64,000 nt of DNA from Candidatus Altimarinota bacterium (GTDB taxonomy: Bacteria; Cyanobacteriota; Cyanobacteriia; Cyanobacteriales; Microcystaceae), in assembly GCA_012031035.1 (NCBI GenBank), contig JAAUUT010000010.1, positions 17,373 through 81,372 of the forward strand, given 5' to 3'. Numbering within the stretch: the first letter of the stretch is position 1; the number at the start of each line of letters is the position of its first letter. The position numbers and the translations under genes were made by a program. Of the stretch, positions 45,427 to 54,608 are shown piece by piece. The notes below the pieces were generated by a model. The model was not told the origin of the DNA. It saw only the letters and a list, made by a program, of their open reading frames with translations, and did no database searches.

Positions 45427-47820
45427 CTATTCTTCTTTACGAGAAGCCGGAGGAGCAGGAGGAGCGAACTTTGGAGCGGGTGCGGGTACAGCCGCGGGAG
45501 CAGGTGCAGACCGTTCGACTCGTTCGACAGTCGTTCGACGACGACGTAAAGAACTTGAAGAACGAACGCGACGAGAAGAACTTTCGGGTTGATTATAAGT
45601 AACGGTTTGTCGGCTTCGTCTAATGCGTCTGCGCCTTCTGGGTTGAATGGATTCGTTAGTAGCGCCCACAATTGGCGAACCGTCGCTAGTAGCGCGAACT
45701 GTGCTGAAATTGTAATAGCTGCGTTTGGGTTTAATCGGTTCTGCTTTAATCGTTGCTTTACGACCCTCAATTTGATTGGGAAGATTGGGAAAAGTTTCAA
45801 TCGGAATATCTTCAACTGCTTCGAGCATAAATTGTCGCCATAGCACTGCTGCCATGCTACTAGCGCCCCAAGTCTCCTTATTATTGTCATTTCCCAGCCA
45901 GACCCCCGTCACTAATTGGGGAATATAACCGACAAACCAGAGATCGCGAGCTTTATCGGAGGTTCCGGTTTTCCCTGCTACGGGTCGTCCGATTTGTGCG
46001 GGAACGCCCGTTCCACCATCGACAACGCCTTGTAACATCCAGGTCATAATCGATGATGTATTGGGGTCGAGTGCTTCTTGGGGTTGAAATTGAGCTTGAT
46101 AGAGAATGTTGCCTTTGCGATCGCGAATGCGACTAATCCCGTAAGCTTTTTGATGAATGCCTTTATTGGCAAGGGTTCCGTAAGCGCTAGTTAATTCCAA
46201 AAGATTGACTTCTGAAGCCCCTAAAGCCAGAGAATAGGTCGGTTGAAGCTTCGATTCGATTCCCATTTGCTGGGCTAGTTTAACAATTGGATTCCAACCT
46301 ACGTCTACCAGAAGTCGCACGGCGATGACGTTAAGCGATTTAGCGAGGGCAGTTCGCAGCGGAACTTGAGCGCCGCTATAGCTATCGCCATAGTTTTCTG
46401 GTTTATAACCATCAACTACATATTCTGCATCCATAAAACTTTTGTTGGGAGAAATCCCCGCTGCGATCGCGGTAGCATAAACAAAAGTTTTAAAAGTCGA
46501 ACCGGGTTGACGCTTGGCTTGCGTGACGCGGTTGAATTGATTGTTCCTGAAATCAGTCCCTCCTACCATCGCTCTAATTTGACCGTTGCGCGGGTCGATA
46601 GCAACCATTGCCGCTTGAGAGAAACGCTGCCATTTTCCATAGCGTTCTACGGCACTTTCTAGCTTTGCTTCGGCTGCTTGTTGCCAACGACTATTCAGCG
46701 TGGTTTCAACAGTCAGACCGCCTGCTGCGATGGCTTCTTTTGAGATGTGTTTGGTCAGTTCTTTTTCGATGTAATCAGTAAAGTAAGGTGCTTGTCGTTC
46801 TAGACGTTTTAGCTTGCTAGGTTTGACTTCTAGCGGCGATGCGATCGCCTCTTCGGCTTCTTGGGCGGTAATAACCCCCTGCGCTTGCATGGTTTTGAGA
46901 ACGATATCGCGACGTTCTTTAGCCGCTTGAGGATTTTCTAGGGGAGAATAAACGCTTGGTGCAGGGACGATTCCAGCTAAGGTTGCTGCTTCGACAAGAG
47001 TGAGGTCGCTGACAGGCTTGCTAAAATAAACCCAGGCAGCATCGGCAACCCCATACGCGCCCGAACCCAAATATACCAGATTAAGATAGCGTTCTAAAAT
47101 TTGGTCTTTGGTAAAATTGTCCTCAATTTCCTTGGCCAAACGCATTTCTCGATATTTTCGTCCGATATTGCGTCCCTGATTGAGAAAAACAATCCGTGCT
47201 AGCTGTTGAGTAATCGTACTGCCGCCTTCTACTACGCCTCCCGCTTGTAGGTTAGCAAAAATTGCTCTGGCAATCCCTGGAAAATCTACGCCTCGATGTT
47301 TCTGAAAGCGACGATCCTCGCTAGCAATAAAAGCTTTTTTTACGGGTTCTGAAATTTGCCAAATTTTCAGTTTTTCGTGAGTTACGTTACCGATTTCTCG
47401 CAGCACCGCCCCGTCAGATGCTTTAATTGTTATCGTTCCTGGAGGGGCATAGGTCAAAACATCTTCTACCGAATCTGGCAGACCGCTTTCAAGCTGCAAG
47501 ACTCCCATTCCTAGTACGAGCGCCCCACCGCCCAGACTAACACTAGCACCTAATAGAAGCCAAAATCTAGGACTGCGATCGCGCAAGGTTCTCTCAGAGA
47601 ATTGTTTGACTTGACCCGAAAGATGGGTAATTCCTTCGGGCAAGCTTAGAGAATTTCGTCGTCTGCGTTGTCGTTTGCTAGGTTGAGACGTTGATGGCGA
47701 TTCGATGGAGACGCTAGAATTTTCATCGTTAGAATTGGAATCTATCTCTAACTTCTCGGCAATTGAGTGTAGGACTTGACTCAACCGTTTTTTAAGTTTT
47801 GGATTAAACTTTTTTACCAC
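45427..47820 (-). CDS. Class A penicillin-binding protein (PBP1A type)
   Basis: The 797-residue enzyme polymerises and cross-links peptidoglycan. A cytoplasmic basic N-terminus (about 1-85) precedes one membrane helix (LLLGASVSLGGGALVLGMG). The transglycosylase domain has ASEDRRFQKHRGVDFPGIA, GGSTITQQLAR and YLNLVYLGSGAYG. The transpeptidase domain has SxxK (GSTFKTF), SxN (SLN) and KTGTS. The C-terminus is a disordered Arg/Ser-rich then Pro/Ala-rich tail (PAPAAVPAPAPK). The mre cluster follows upstream at 48 kb. Confidence 0.95.
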   Translation of the reverse strand: MVKKFNPKLKKRLSQVLHSIAEKLEIDSNSNDENSSVSIESPSTSQPSKRQRRRRNSLSLPEGITHLSGQVKQFSERTLRDRSPRFWLLLGASVSLGGGALVLGMGVLQLESGLPDSVEDVLTYAPPGTITIKASDGAVLREIGNVTHEKLKIWQISEPVKKAFIASEDRRFQKHRGVDFPGIARAIFANLQAGGVVEGGSTITQQLARIVFLNQGRNIGRKYREMRLAKEIEDNFTKDQILERYLNLVYLGSGAYGVADAAWVYFSKPVSDLTLVEAATLAGIVPAPSVYSPLENPQAAKERRDIVLKTMQAQGVITAQEAEEAIASPLEVKPSKLKRLERQAPYFTDYIEKELTKHISKEAIAAGGLTVETTLNSRWQQAAEAKLESAVERYGKWQRFSQAAMVAIDPRNGQIRAMVGGTDFRNNQFNRVTQAKRQPGSTFKTFVYATAIAAGISPNKSFMDAEYVVDGYKPENYGDSYSGAQVPLRTALAKSLNVIAVRLLVDVGWNPIVKLAQQMGIESKLQPTYSLALGASEVNLLELTSAYGTLANKGIHQKAYGISRIRDRKGNILYQAQFQPQEALDPNTSSIMTWMLQGVVDGGTGVPAQIGRPVAGKTGTSDKARDLWFVGYIPQLVTGVWLGNDNNKETWGASSMAAVLWRQFMLEAVEDIPIETFPNLPNQIEGRKATIKAEPIKPKRSYYNFSTVRATSDGSPIVGATNESIQPRRRRRIRRSRQTVTYNQPESSSRRVRSSSSLRRRRTTVERVERSAPAPAAVPAPAPKFAPPAPPASRKEE

Positions 47821-47907
47821 GATACCTTACTGCCGCGATCGCTACTGGTAATCTTCTGACTAAATCTTAAGCTATCTAGTTGCGCATATGATATCTCATT
47901 TAATTTT

Positions 47908-47936
47908 CATCATTCATAATTCATAATTCATAATTT
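47908..47936 (-). repeat. Heptanucleotide repeat, AATTATG on the minus strand
   Basis: ATAATTC repeated about three times with decayed flanks, the reverse complement of the AATTATG type seen at 26499 and 44911. Confidence 0.7.
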
Positions 47937-47979
47937 TTCTAGTCACTGGTTGCGGATTTAAGCTGTTCCCACCAGATAT

Positions 47980-48492
47980 TCAAGGATAATAGAGAACGGG
48001 TGCCCAAAGACTGGTAAGAATGGCTGAAATTAGCGAAATTCGTTGATAATCTTTGAAAATATTTTCATAATCGCGAAATTGATAGATAAAGTGTTGAACT
48101 GCGATCGCGGTTTGGGCAACAATTACCATCGCAAAAACAATTATCGCGACAGAAATAAAATCTTCTTTGATATATCGCTGTTTTTGGAGTTTTGCTGTGA
48201 CAAAAGCGACCAAAACCAGAGAAATAACGTGAGAAGGCCCAGAATGGGGAGTCGAGGTCATCCCGTCTTGAATCATTCCTAAAGTCAAACCCGCTAAAAT
48301 GCTTGGAAAAACTTTTCGTTTGAGACTCCAAGCAACTATCCAAATTAAAAACCAATTGGGAGCCATTCCTAACAATTCCATCCCTGGCAAACGAGTTAGC
48401 ATTAGGAAGCAACACAACAGTACCGAAGCACCAGTAATCAATCCGTTGAGAATTTGGCGCTGCTGGGAAGATAATTTCGTCAGCTTAATCAC
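47980..48492 (-). CDS. mreD: Rod shape-determining protein MreD
   Basis: MreD is a multi-spanning inner-membrane protein of the Rod complex. The 170-residue protein has five or so hydrophobic helices (GLITGASVLLCCFLMLTRLP, WFLIWIVAWSLKRKVFPSIL, VISLVLVAFVTAKL). Its start overlaps the mreC end by four bases, so it is translationally coupled. Confidence 0.88.
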   Translation of the reverse strand: MIKLTKLSSQQRQILNGLITGASVLLCCFLMLTRLPGMELLGMAPNWFLIWIVAWSLKRKVFPSILAGLTLGMIQDGMTSTPHSGPSHVISLVLVAFVTAKLQKQRYIKEDFISVAIIVFAMVIVAQTAIAVQHFIYQFRDYENIFKDYQRISLISAILTSLWAPVLYYP

Positions 48493-49252
48493 TTTGATTC
48501 CAAATCGCTATGAAAGGGATGGACGATAACCCACTCTAAATCGTTGATGGGCGCAGTTAGGATAATTTTAGCTTCGGGCGCAGGCCCTTTTTCTAAATCG
48601 ACCGATTGAACGCGACCGATAGGCAATCCAGCAGGAAATAATTGACTGACGGGAGAGGAAGTTACCGTGTCGCCAGGTTTAATATCGGGAACTTTTTCAA
48701 AAAACTCCATAACAGCGATTTGGGAGCTTTTCCCTTTGATTAACCCCATAGTACGGCTGCGACTAACAGTAGCGCCAACGCGACTTGTGGGGTCGCTAAC
48801 CAATAAAATACGGCTGGTATTGGGGGTAACTTCAATAACTCGACCGACTAATCCACCAACTCCCGTTACAGCGAAACCTTTTTTGATACCATTTTTAGTC
48901 CCGCGATCGATAATAACTTGCTGCCACCAATCATCAGCGCTACGTCCGATAATTGAAGCAGTAATAGCTGATTGCTTGCTTTTTTCAAAATAGCCTAAGA
49001 GTTGTTTTAATTGCTGATTTTGCTTCTCTAACTCGGTCAATCGTTGTTCTAACTCTATAATTCTCGCGTTAGTAAGCTTGTTGGCTTTTACTGAAGCAGG
49101 TTCGGATTGAAATGGACGAAGACCCAGAAATAAACCTCTTGAATGGCTGCTCCTTGGGTTTGGCGGACTATCCAAGCAGTTCCGATGACAGAAATTGTCA
49201 AAACAGCTTGTACTCCAAGCCGAGTCCATTTTATTCGCCGTACCGTAAACAT
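48489..49252 (-). pseudogene. mreC: Rod shape-determining protein MreC, frameshifted
   Basis: MreC is a periplasmic-facing scaffold of the Rod complex. ATG 49252 opens MFTVRRIKWTRLGVQAVLT with a membrane helix (LTISVIGTAWIVRQ) and IQEVYF. The frame then breaks near 49128-49130 (T3); one more T continues LGLRPFQSEPASV, the coiled coil (ARIIELEQRLTELEKQNQQL) and the beta domains (IIGRSADDWWQQ, VIEVTPNTSRILLVSDP). The restored protein of 254 residues has normal length. The break in a normally conserved shape gene suggests a base error. Confidence 0.88.
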
Positions 49253-49364
49253 AATAAATAGTTTGTAATTCGCGCCTCGTAATTAAAATATTTTAATTAC
49301 AAATTAATAGATGGCGCGAAGTGCTTAACCCAATCAATGACTCTATGTAAGAATCTAATTCATT

Positions 49365-49907
49365 CTATTTAGTTCCTGGTTGTAAAAGCCTTTTCACTGA
49401 CTCAACAATAGCAGTTTCATCCTGAAATTCGGAATTATCGATCTCTAAGTCCCACGGAAGATCGACCAGCAATGCACGTTCGTTAATTTCTTTTAGTCTG
49501 TGGTCTGAAACAGGGATATGAACTGATACATCTCTCGTCATCACCCGATTTATACAAGTATCCGGTGGAGTTATCAAATGAACCATGAACACACGGAAGG
49601 CTTGATGTAGAGCAGCTAACAACTCTGGGAAAGTGTGGGCTGTGCCTGTTGATTCAATACAAAGTATGGAATGAGATTGAGCCAGATCGTCTAGTTTCTC
49701 TAACACAATTTGGAATCCTCTTTGCTCTAATAGGATTCCTGCTAATTCTGGTTCTCGCTGAAGAACTTCAAGAAAGATAGATTCGATTCGCAGGAACTTC
49801 ACATCTAGATATTTCTCCAAAACGCTACCAGTAAATGTTTTGCCAGATCCTTTCAGTCCTACTAGCAACAACAAATTACAAGGTTTTGTGTTGAAAGACG
49901 TGTACAT
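49365..49907 (-). CDS. P-loop kinase of the shikimate-kinase/AAA_33 type, unknown substrate
   Basis: From ATG 49907 (MYTSFNTKPCNLLLLVGLKG) the 180-residue protein has a Walker A GLKGSGKTF and a helix-rich rest with ILCIESTGTAHTFPE and HLITPPDTCINRVMTRD, typical of small nucleoside or sugar kinases. I prefer this ATG over the TTG at 49946. The substrate cannot be named. It sits between mreB and mreC, a position where mre operons usually have no extra gene, so it was probably inserted. Confidence 0.72.
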   Translation of the reverse strand: MYTSFNTKPCNLLLLVGLKGSGKTFTGSVLEKYLDVKFLRIESIFLEVLQREPELAGILLEQRGFQIVLEKLDDLAQSHSILCIESTGTAHTFPELLAALHQAFRVFMVHLITPPDTCINRVMTRDVSVHIPVSDHRLKEINERALLVDLPWDLEIDNSEFQDETAIVESVKRLLQPGTK

Positions 49908-50086
49908 ATCGTAATTATGAATTGCGATCACTGACAACAGTAACAACTTTAAGATTGGAAAGCCTTTCCGACCACTTCATAGGCTGTCTCCCCAATACTA
50001 CTCAGATCCGCTAACCATCATTTCTTATACAGTAGGAGCGAACGACCGTTCGCTCCTACCAATTGAAAATTAAAATTTACAGACAA

Positions 50087-51124
50087 TTAAGCTAAACGGG
50101 CGCTTTCGCTAAGAATCCGTTCTAATATTTTTGGATTTTTTAAAACTTCCCCCGTTCCTTTGACGACGCATCTGAGAGGATCTTCGGCGATGTGGGTAAC
50201 GATTCCGGTTTCATGGCTAATCAAAGTATCTAAGCCTTTCAACAAGGCTCCTCCTCCAGCTAACATAATACCGCGATCGATAATATCGGCCGCTAATTCG
50301 GGTGGTGTCCGCTCTAGGGTGCGCTTGACAGCATCGATAATAGCTGATAGAGGTTCTGCCATGCTTTCGCGTATTTCTCCCCCTTTAATCGTAACCGTTC
50401 GAGGCAATCCAGACATTAAATGCAAACCCCGAACTTCCAGAAAAGGATCTTCGTCTTGCATGGGATAGGCAGAACCTAGTTTAATCTTGATGTCTTCTGC
50501 GGTTCGTTCGCCAATCACTAGATTGTGAACTTTTTTCATGTACTGGATAATAGAATCGGTTAGTTCGTCGCCTGCAACTCGTACCGATTCGCTTAAGACT
50601 CTTCCTTGCAAACTTAAGATAGCGACTTCTGTCGTCCCGCCACCAATATCGATAATCATGGTTCCCGTTGCTTCGGTTACGGGAAGTCCCGCACCTAGTG
50701 CCGCTGCAATCGGTTCGTCGATTAATCCTACTTCTTTAGCTCCCGCACGAGTTGCTGCTTCTATCACGGCCCGACGCTCAACGCCTGTTATACCGCTAGG
50801 AATGCCAATCACCATGCGAGGATTGCCTAAAGGATTTCCTTCATGGGCGCGACGAATAAATTCTGATAACATGATTTCGGCGCTATAGAAGTCGGCAATT
50901 ACTCCGTCGCGCAGAGGACGCAAAGCGATAACATTGCCAGGAGTGCGCCCCAACATTTTTTTTGCTTCTTCGCCAACCGCCAGGGGATTTTTATCTTGGT
51001 CGATCGCAACAACAGAGGGTTCTTCTAATACAATACCTTTACCCGACACATAGACCAATGTGTTTGCCGTTCCTAGGTCTATGCCCATATCTCGCGATAA
51101 AGAAAAACGCTTAAAAAGATTCAC
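50087..51124 (-). CDS. mreB: Rod shape-determining protein MreB
   Basis: MreB is the bacterial actin that organises wall synthesis along the membrane. The 345-residue protein begins SRDMGIDLGTANTLVYVSGK, has GIPSGITGVERRAV, LIDEPIAAALGAGLPV, IDIGGGTTEVA and MLAGGGALLKGLD, the full actin-family ATPase signature. It is complete, unlike mreC downstream. Confidence 0.97.
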   Translation of the reverse strand: MNLFKRFSLSRDMGIDLGTANTLVYVSGKGIVLEEPSVVAIDQDKNPLAVGEEAKKMLGRTPGNVIALRPLRDGVIADFYSAEIMLSEFIRRAHEGNPLGNPRMVIGIPSGITGVERRAVIEAATRAGAKEVGLIDEPIAAALGAGLPVTEATGTMIIDIGGGTTEVAILSLQGRVLSESVRVAGDELTDSIIQYMKKVHNLVIGERTAEDIKIKLGSAYPMQDEDPFLEVRGLHLMSGLPRTVTIKGGEIRESMAEPLSAIIDAVKRTLERTPPELAADIIDRGIMLAGGGALLKGLDTLISHETGIVTHIAEDPLRCVVKGTGEVLKNPKILERILSESARLA

Positions 51125-51440
51125 AGACTACCTCGCCCCAATTAATACACAATGCTGCTGGTCATTTCGCTCGATCGCAATCGTCGATGTGGATTTTAGT
51201 ATGTTTTTCTTCATAAGTCTAGTGAGATAGAATAAAATGTTCCCGAAAATTTTACATTTTTCGGCTAAGCACTATTATCTACACAGTTGAGCGGTAATTC
51301 TACTCTCAAACGATAGGTTATTGGTTAGATTGCTATAGATATTTAGAGCGATTACCCTTTGGGGTAGCGGCAAAGCCGATCGCGATTTATAATTAAGGTA
51401 TATTTGTACTATTTAGTTAGTAAGAATAGGAATTAAGCTA
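51125..51440. other. Intergenic region between mreB and ssb
   Basis: The 316-base stretch holds divergent promoters for mreB and ssb and shows no gene. An AGGAATTAAGCTA leader precedes the ssb ATG. Confidence 0.45.
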
Positions 51441-51788
51441 ATGAGTTTGAATATCGTACACTTAGTAGGTCGCGCGGGTAGAAATCCAGAAACTAAATTT
51501 GTTGAATCGGGTGGGTCGTCCTATGCTTTGTCTAATGTCACGATAGCAGTGAGACGACCGACGAGTAAGAATGACGAACCCGATTGGTTTAATCTCAAAT
51601 GCTGGGGGAAAACAGCAGAAATTATGGAAAATCACGTCCGAAAAGGCAGTTTAATCGGCGTGCAAGGGACTTTAACCATTGAAACTTGGACGGATAGAGA
51701 TACGGGAGCAGAGCGATCGACTCCGGTTATTAAAGTCGATAGACTAGATTTGTTAGGATCTAAGCGAGACAATGAAATTGAGATGTAA
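51441..51788 (+). CDS. ssb: Single-stranded DNA-binding protein
   Basis: The 115-residue OB-fold protein begins MSLNIVHLVGRAGRNPETKF and has WFNLKCWGKTAEI and GSLIGVQGTLTIETWTD. It ends without the acidic DDIPF tail of E. coli SSB, as in other short cyanobacterial SSBs. AGGA lies upstream. It protects single-stranded DNA during replication and repair. Confidence 0.92.
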   Translation: MSLNIVHLVGRAGRNPETKFVESGGSSYALSNVTIAVRRPTSKNDEPDWFNLKCWGKTAEIMENHVRKGSLIGVQGTLTIETWTDRDTGAERSTPVIKVDRLDLLGSKRDNEIEM

Positions 51789-51832
51789 TCTTAACTGAAA
51801 TTACATCTGAGCGGCGTGTAAAGCCGCACCAA

Positions 51833-52861
51833 TTAATCCGACTTTTGAATTGAGAACGATATAGATGGGGATTTGGTCGAGGACAGAACTAACTCGACCT
51901 TTAGTTTTAAAGCTTTTAAAAACTCTCCTCGTTGCATGAGCGGTAAAATTTTAGTAGCAATGCCGCCAGCTACATATAGTCCTCCATGAGGTAAAAATTT
52001 TAAAGCCAGATTTCCGGCTTCGTTTCCATAAGCTTCAACAAACAATCTCATAGTTTGTTGACATAAGTAGTCAGTTTGCGCGATCGCAGCTTTTGAAATT
52101 TCTGCGGCTAAATCGACAGTTTTTTCTTCTTTTCCGAGTTCTTGCAGCCAAGTTTTATAAATTTGAGCCATTTCTGAGGAGGATTGTGAGTTATCTTTAT
52201 CCCAGAGAAATTGATAAATCGAAACGATTCCCATTCCCGATACGACCCTTTCGACAGAAACTCGTTCTAGGTTATTTTTTTCGAGGATGTAATTAAGCAG
52301 TTGAAATTCTAGTGCAGAACGAGGGGCAAAATCTACGTGACCGCCTTCGCTACCGTAAACTCGATATTTCCCTTCAGAAGATGGCGTTAAAAATCCTTCG
52401 CCCAATCCCGTTCCTGCGCCTAAAATAGCGATGGGAGCATTGCGATCGCGCTTTCCCTCTTGTAGCACGTAAAGATCTGGTTCTGACAATCCTAATACGC
52501 CATAACCAATGGCAGAAAAATCGTTAATTAAGCTAATTTGGGAAATAGAGAGTTCTTTTTGGAGGCGATCGCTTTCTAAAGACCAGCTTAAGTTAGTTAG
52601 TTTGGCAGTATTGTTACTAATTGGCCCTGCAATTCCAAAACAAGCTTTTTCGACGGTTGGTTTTTCCCCCAATTGTTCGGTTGCTGCTGCGAGAAACCGA
52701 CAAACGATAGGAACTAAATCTGGAAACTCTTTACTTGCATAACTATGCTCGTGAAGTGTCGTCAGGACTGGTAATTGCTGCATTGTTTCTGGCGATTCAG
52801 TTTTTACCAGACGCAGAATAGTTTTAGTTCCGCCAATGTCTCCAGCTAATACAATTGCCAT
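51833..52861 (-). CDS. glk: Glucokinase
   Basis: The 342-residue enzyme of the ROK/Glk (PF02685) family phosphorylates glucose. Visible motifs are LAGDIGGTKTILRLV (phosphate loop), ACFGIAGPI, ILGAGTGLGEG, GSEGGHVDFAPRS and LYVAGGIATKI. The length matches cyanobacterial glucokinases. It is alone. Confidence 0.94.
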   Translation of the reverse strand: MAIVLAGDIGGTKTILRLVKTESPETMQQLPVLTTLHEHSYASKEFPDLVPIVCRFLAAATEQLGEKPTVEKACFGIAGPISNNTAKLTNLSWSLESDRLQKELSISQISLINDFSAIGYGVLGLSEPDLYVLQEGKRDRNAPIAILGAGTGLGEGFLTPSSEGKYRVYGSEGGHVDFAPRSALEFQLLNYILEKNNLERVSVERVVSGMGIVSIYQFLWDKDNSQSSSEMAQIYKTWLQELGKEEKTVDLAAEISKAAIAQTDYLCQQTMRLFVEAYGNEAGNLALKFLPHGGLYVAGGIATKILPLMQRGEFLKALKLKVELVLSSTKSPSISFSIQKSD

Positions 52862-53404
52862 AGTGCGCTGTTGTGCTTTGAGCTTGTATCTTTTATCTAA
52901 CCAAGGAGACAGTTAAAAGTCAAAAGCCCAAAGTCATAATTTTTTATAGTTATTTTGAGTCGCGATCGCTAGACCTTTTCAATTTCTAGAAAGTTTATCG
53001 AAGAAAATTGATAGCGATCGCTTGTAATAAAACTGTCACTCTCATTATTAGAGTTAGACTTTTTGCTATCTTTGGAACTATTTACAGGTATACCACTGGA
53101 AAACAAAAATCAAAATTTGTCTCATTATTAAAAATAGCTGCGATCGCGATAATAATTATTGCTATTGACTAAATCGTAATAGAAAGAATTGGGAAAATAC
53201 CAAAAGAAATACGAAAAAAATAAAATAATCTCAAACCAATAGCTTTACAAAATTGAGAAAAAAATTGTTCAAAATTTTTGATATAAAATTGTACTCATTT
53301 GCTTGGGCAAAGGTTAAACTAAACCTATCAAAATTAATCCAATCTAACTCACTAAATTTATAAACTTTAAAATCTTTACTTTCCTTTAGGTTTAAACCAA
53401 AATC
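52862..53404. other. AT-rich intergenic region
   Basis: I see no gene, repeat family or clear regulatory site in these 543 bases apart from two HIP1 octamers. A minus-strand frame (53231-53494) is AT-rich and overlaps the zinc-ribbon gene, and I reject it. Confidence 0.45.
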
Positions 53405-53581
53405 ATGCCCAGGCAACCTGTTGCTAAAAGTTGCGATTGCTGTCAAACGCCTGTCGCGATTAGATATCGCATTCAATATGACGAAAGCGAACAATGGTAT
53501 TTAGTTTGTCCCAATTGCTGGGAGCAAGTTTCTTACAATAATCCTTACTATCGCTACGGAGGAACTTGGAAAGCAAAATAG
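53405..53581 (+). CDS. Small zinc-ribbon-like protein
   Basis: A 58-residue frame from ATG 53405 has CDCC near residue 10-13 and CPNC near 39-42, a four-cysteine zinc-binding pattern, then NPYYRYGGTWKAK. The length, start and cysteine spacing mark it as real rather than chance. Function is unknown. I recall similar small proteins in cyanobacteria but have not verified this. The next gene starts about 140 bases on. Confidence 0.72.
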   Translation: MPRQPVAKSCDCCQTPVAIRYRIQYDESEQWYLVCPNCWEQVSYNNPYYRYGGTWKAK

Positions 53582-53720
53582 CGGAAACAAGAATAACCTT
53601 CACTCTCGTCAATACGATCGAGTTAATTTCACTGGATTGAATGATATAAACGAAGATATCTATTTGGTAAAATTTAACGGTTCAAGGCGCAAGCCTTGCT
53701 AATTCATACTAAAACAAACA

Positions 53721-54515
53721 ATGGAACTAAAAATTGGCTGGCTTTATCCTACCTTAATGAGTACCTATGGCGATCGCGGAAACGTCATTTGTATAGAACG
53801 TCGCTGTCAGTGGCGAGGGATTGATGTCTCAATCGTTCCTCTCGACCAACAAACCGATGCAACTGAATTTAAAAATGTCGATCTTATCGTTGGCGGTGGC
53901 GCACAAGACCGACAGCAAGAAATAGTCATGCGAGACTTGCAAGGTTCTAAAGCAGAAGCGTTGCGCGACAAGCTCGAAGCAGGTACGCCTGGCATATTTA
54001 CCTGCGGTTCTCCCCAACTCCTCGGTCATTATTACGAACCTGCTTTTGGACAGAGAATTGAAGGGTTAGGATTACTCGATTTTGTCAGCAAGCATCCCGG
54101 TCCGCAAGCGAAGCGCTGTATCGGTAACGTTGTCTTTGAAATTACTGCTTCTCCCCTAGCGCAAGAATTGAGAGCAATGCTAGGAGAACCGCCGATTGTT
54201 ATAGGATTTGAGAACCACGGCGGACGGACTTATCTAGGGGACGTTGCACCGTTGGGTAAAGTAATGAAAGGCTATGGCAATAACGGTGAAGATGGGAAAG
54301 AAGGAGCATTTTATCGCAACGCGATCGCAACTTATTCTCACGGCCCTTTGTTGCCTAAAAATCCTTTTGTTGCAGACTGGTCGATCAAAACTGCCTTGCA
54401 ACAGAAATATCAAAATGCAATTGTCTTAACAAAACTTGATGATTCTTTAGCGTTGCAAGCTAGAGATGCAATGTTTAAACGATTAGACTTACCTAGCTTG
54501 GTCAAGACACCCTAA
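53721..54515 (+). CDS. gatD: GatD-like type 1 glutamine amidotransferase
   Basis: GatD with MurT amidates the D-glutamate of lipid II, supplying ammonia from glutamine. The 264-residue protein has the CobQ-like glutaminase fold: WLYPTLMSTYGDRGNV, nucleophile Cys95 in FTCGSPQLLG, GFENHGGRTYLG and catalytic His208 in YSHGPLLPKNP. The residue after the nucleophile is GSP instead of the usual GGY or GGF. MurT is not adjacent, so partner identity is inferred. A CobB/CobQ-like role in cobyrinate amidation is the alternative. Confidence 0.85.
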   Translation: MELKIGWLYPTLMSTYGDRGNVICIERRCQWRGIDVSIVPLDQQTDATEFKNVDLIVGGGAQDRQQEIVMRDLQGSKAEALRDKLEAGTPGIFTCGSPQLLGHYYEPAFGQRIEGLGLLDFVSKHPGPQAKRCIGNVVFEITASPLAQELRAMLGEPPIVIGFENHGGRTYLGDVAPLGKVMKGYGNNGEDGKEGAFYRNAIATYSHGPLLPKNPFVADWSIKTALQQKYQNAIVLTKLDDSLALQARDAMFKRLDLPSLVKTP

Positions 54516-54608
54516 ACTATTGATATACAATATTTTGCAATTGGCAATTCTCAATTGCAATTGCATTGCAGAGGAGTTGCCAAATAACGATAAGAGCAAC
54601 CAGAGATT

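Noticed and set aside
53231..53494. 87-codon minus-strand frame
   Set aside because: It is AT-rich with low-complexity composition and overlaps the well-supported zinc-ribbon gene.
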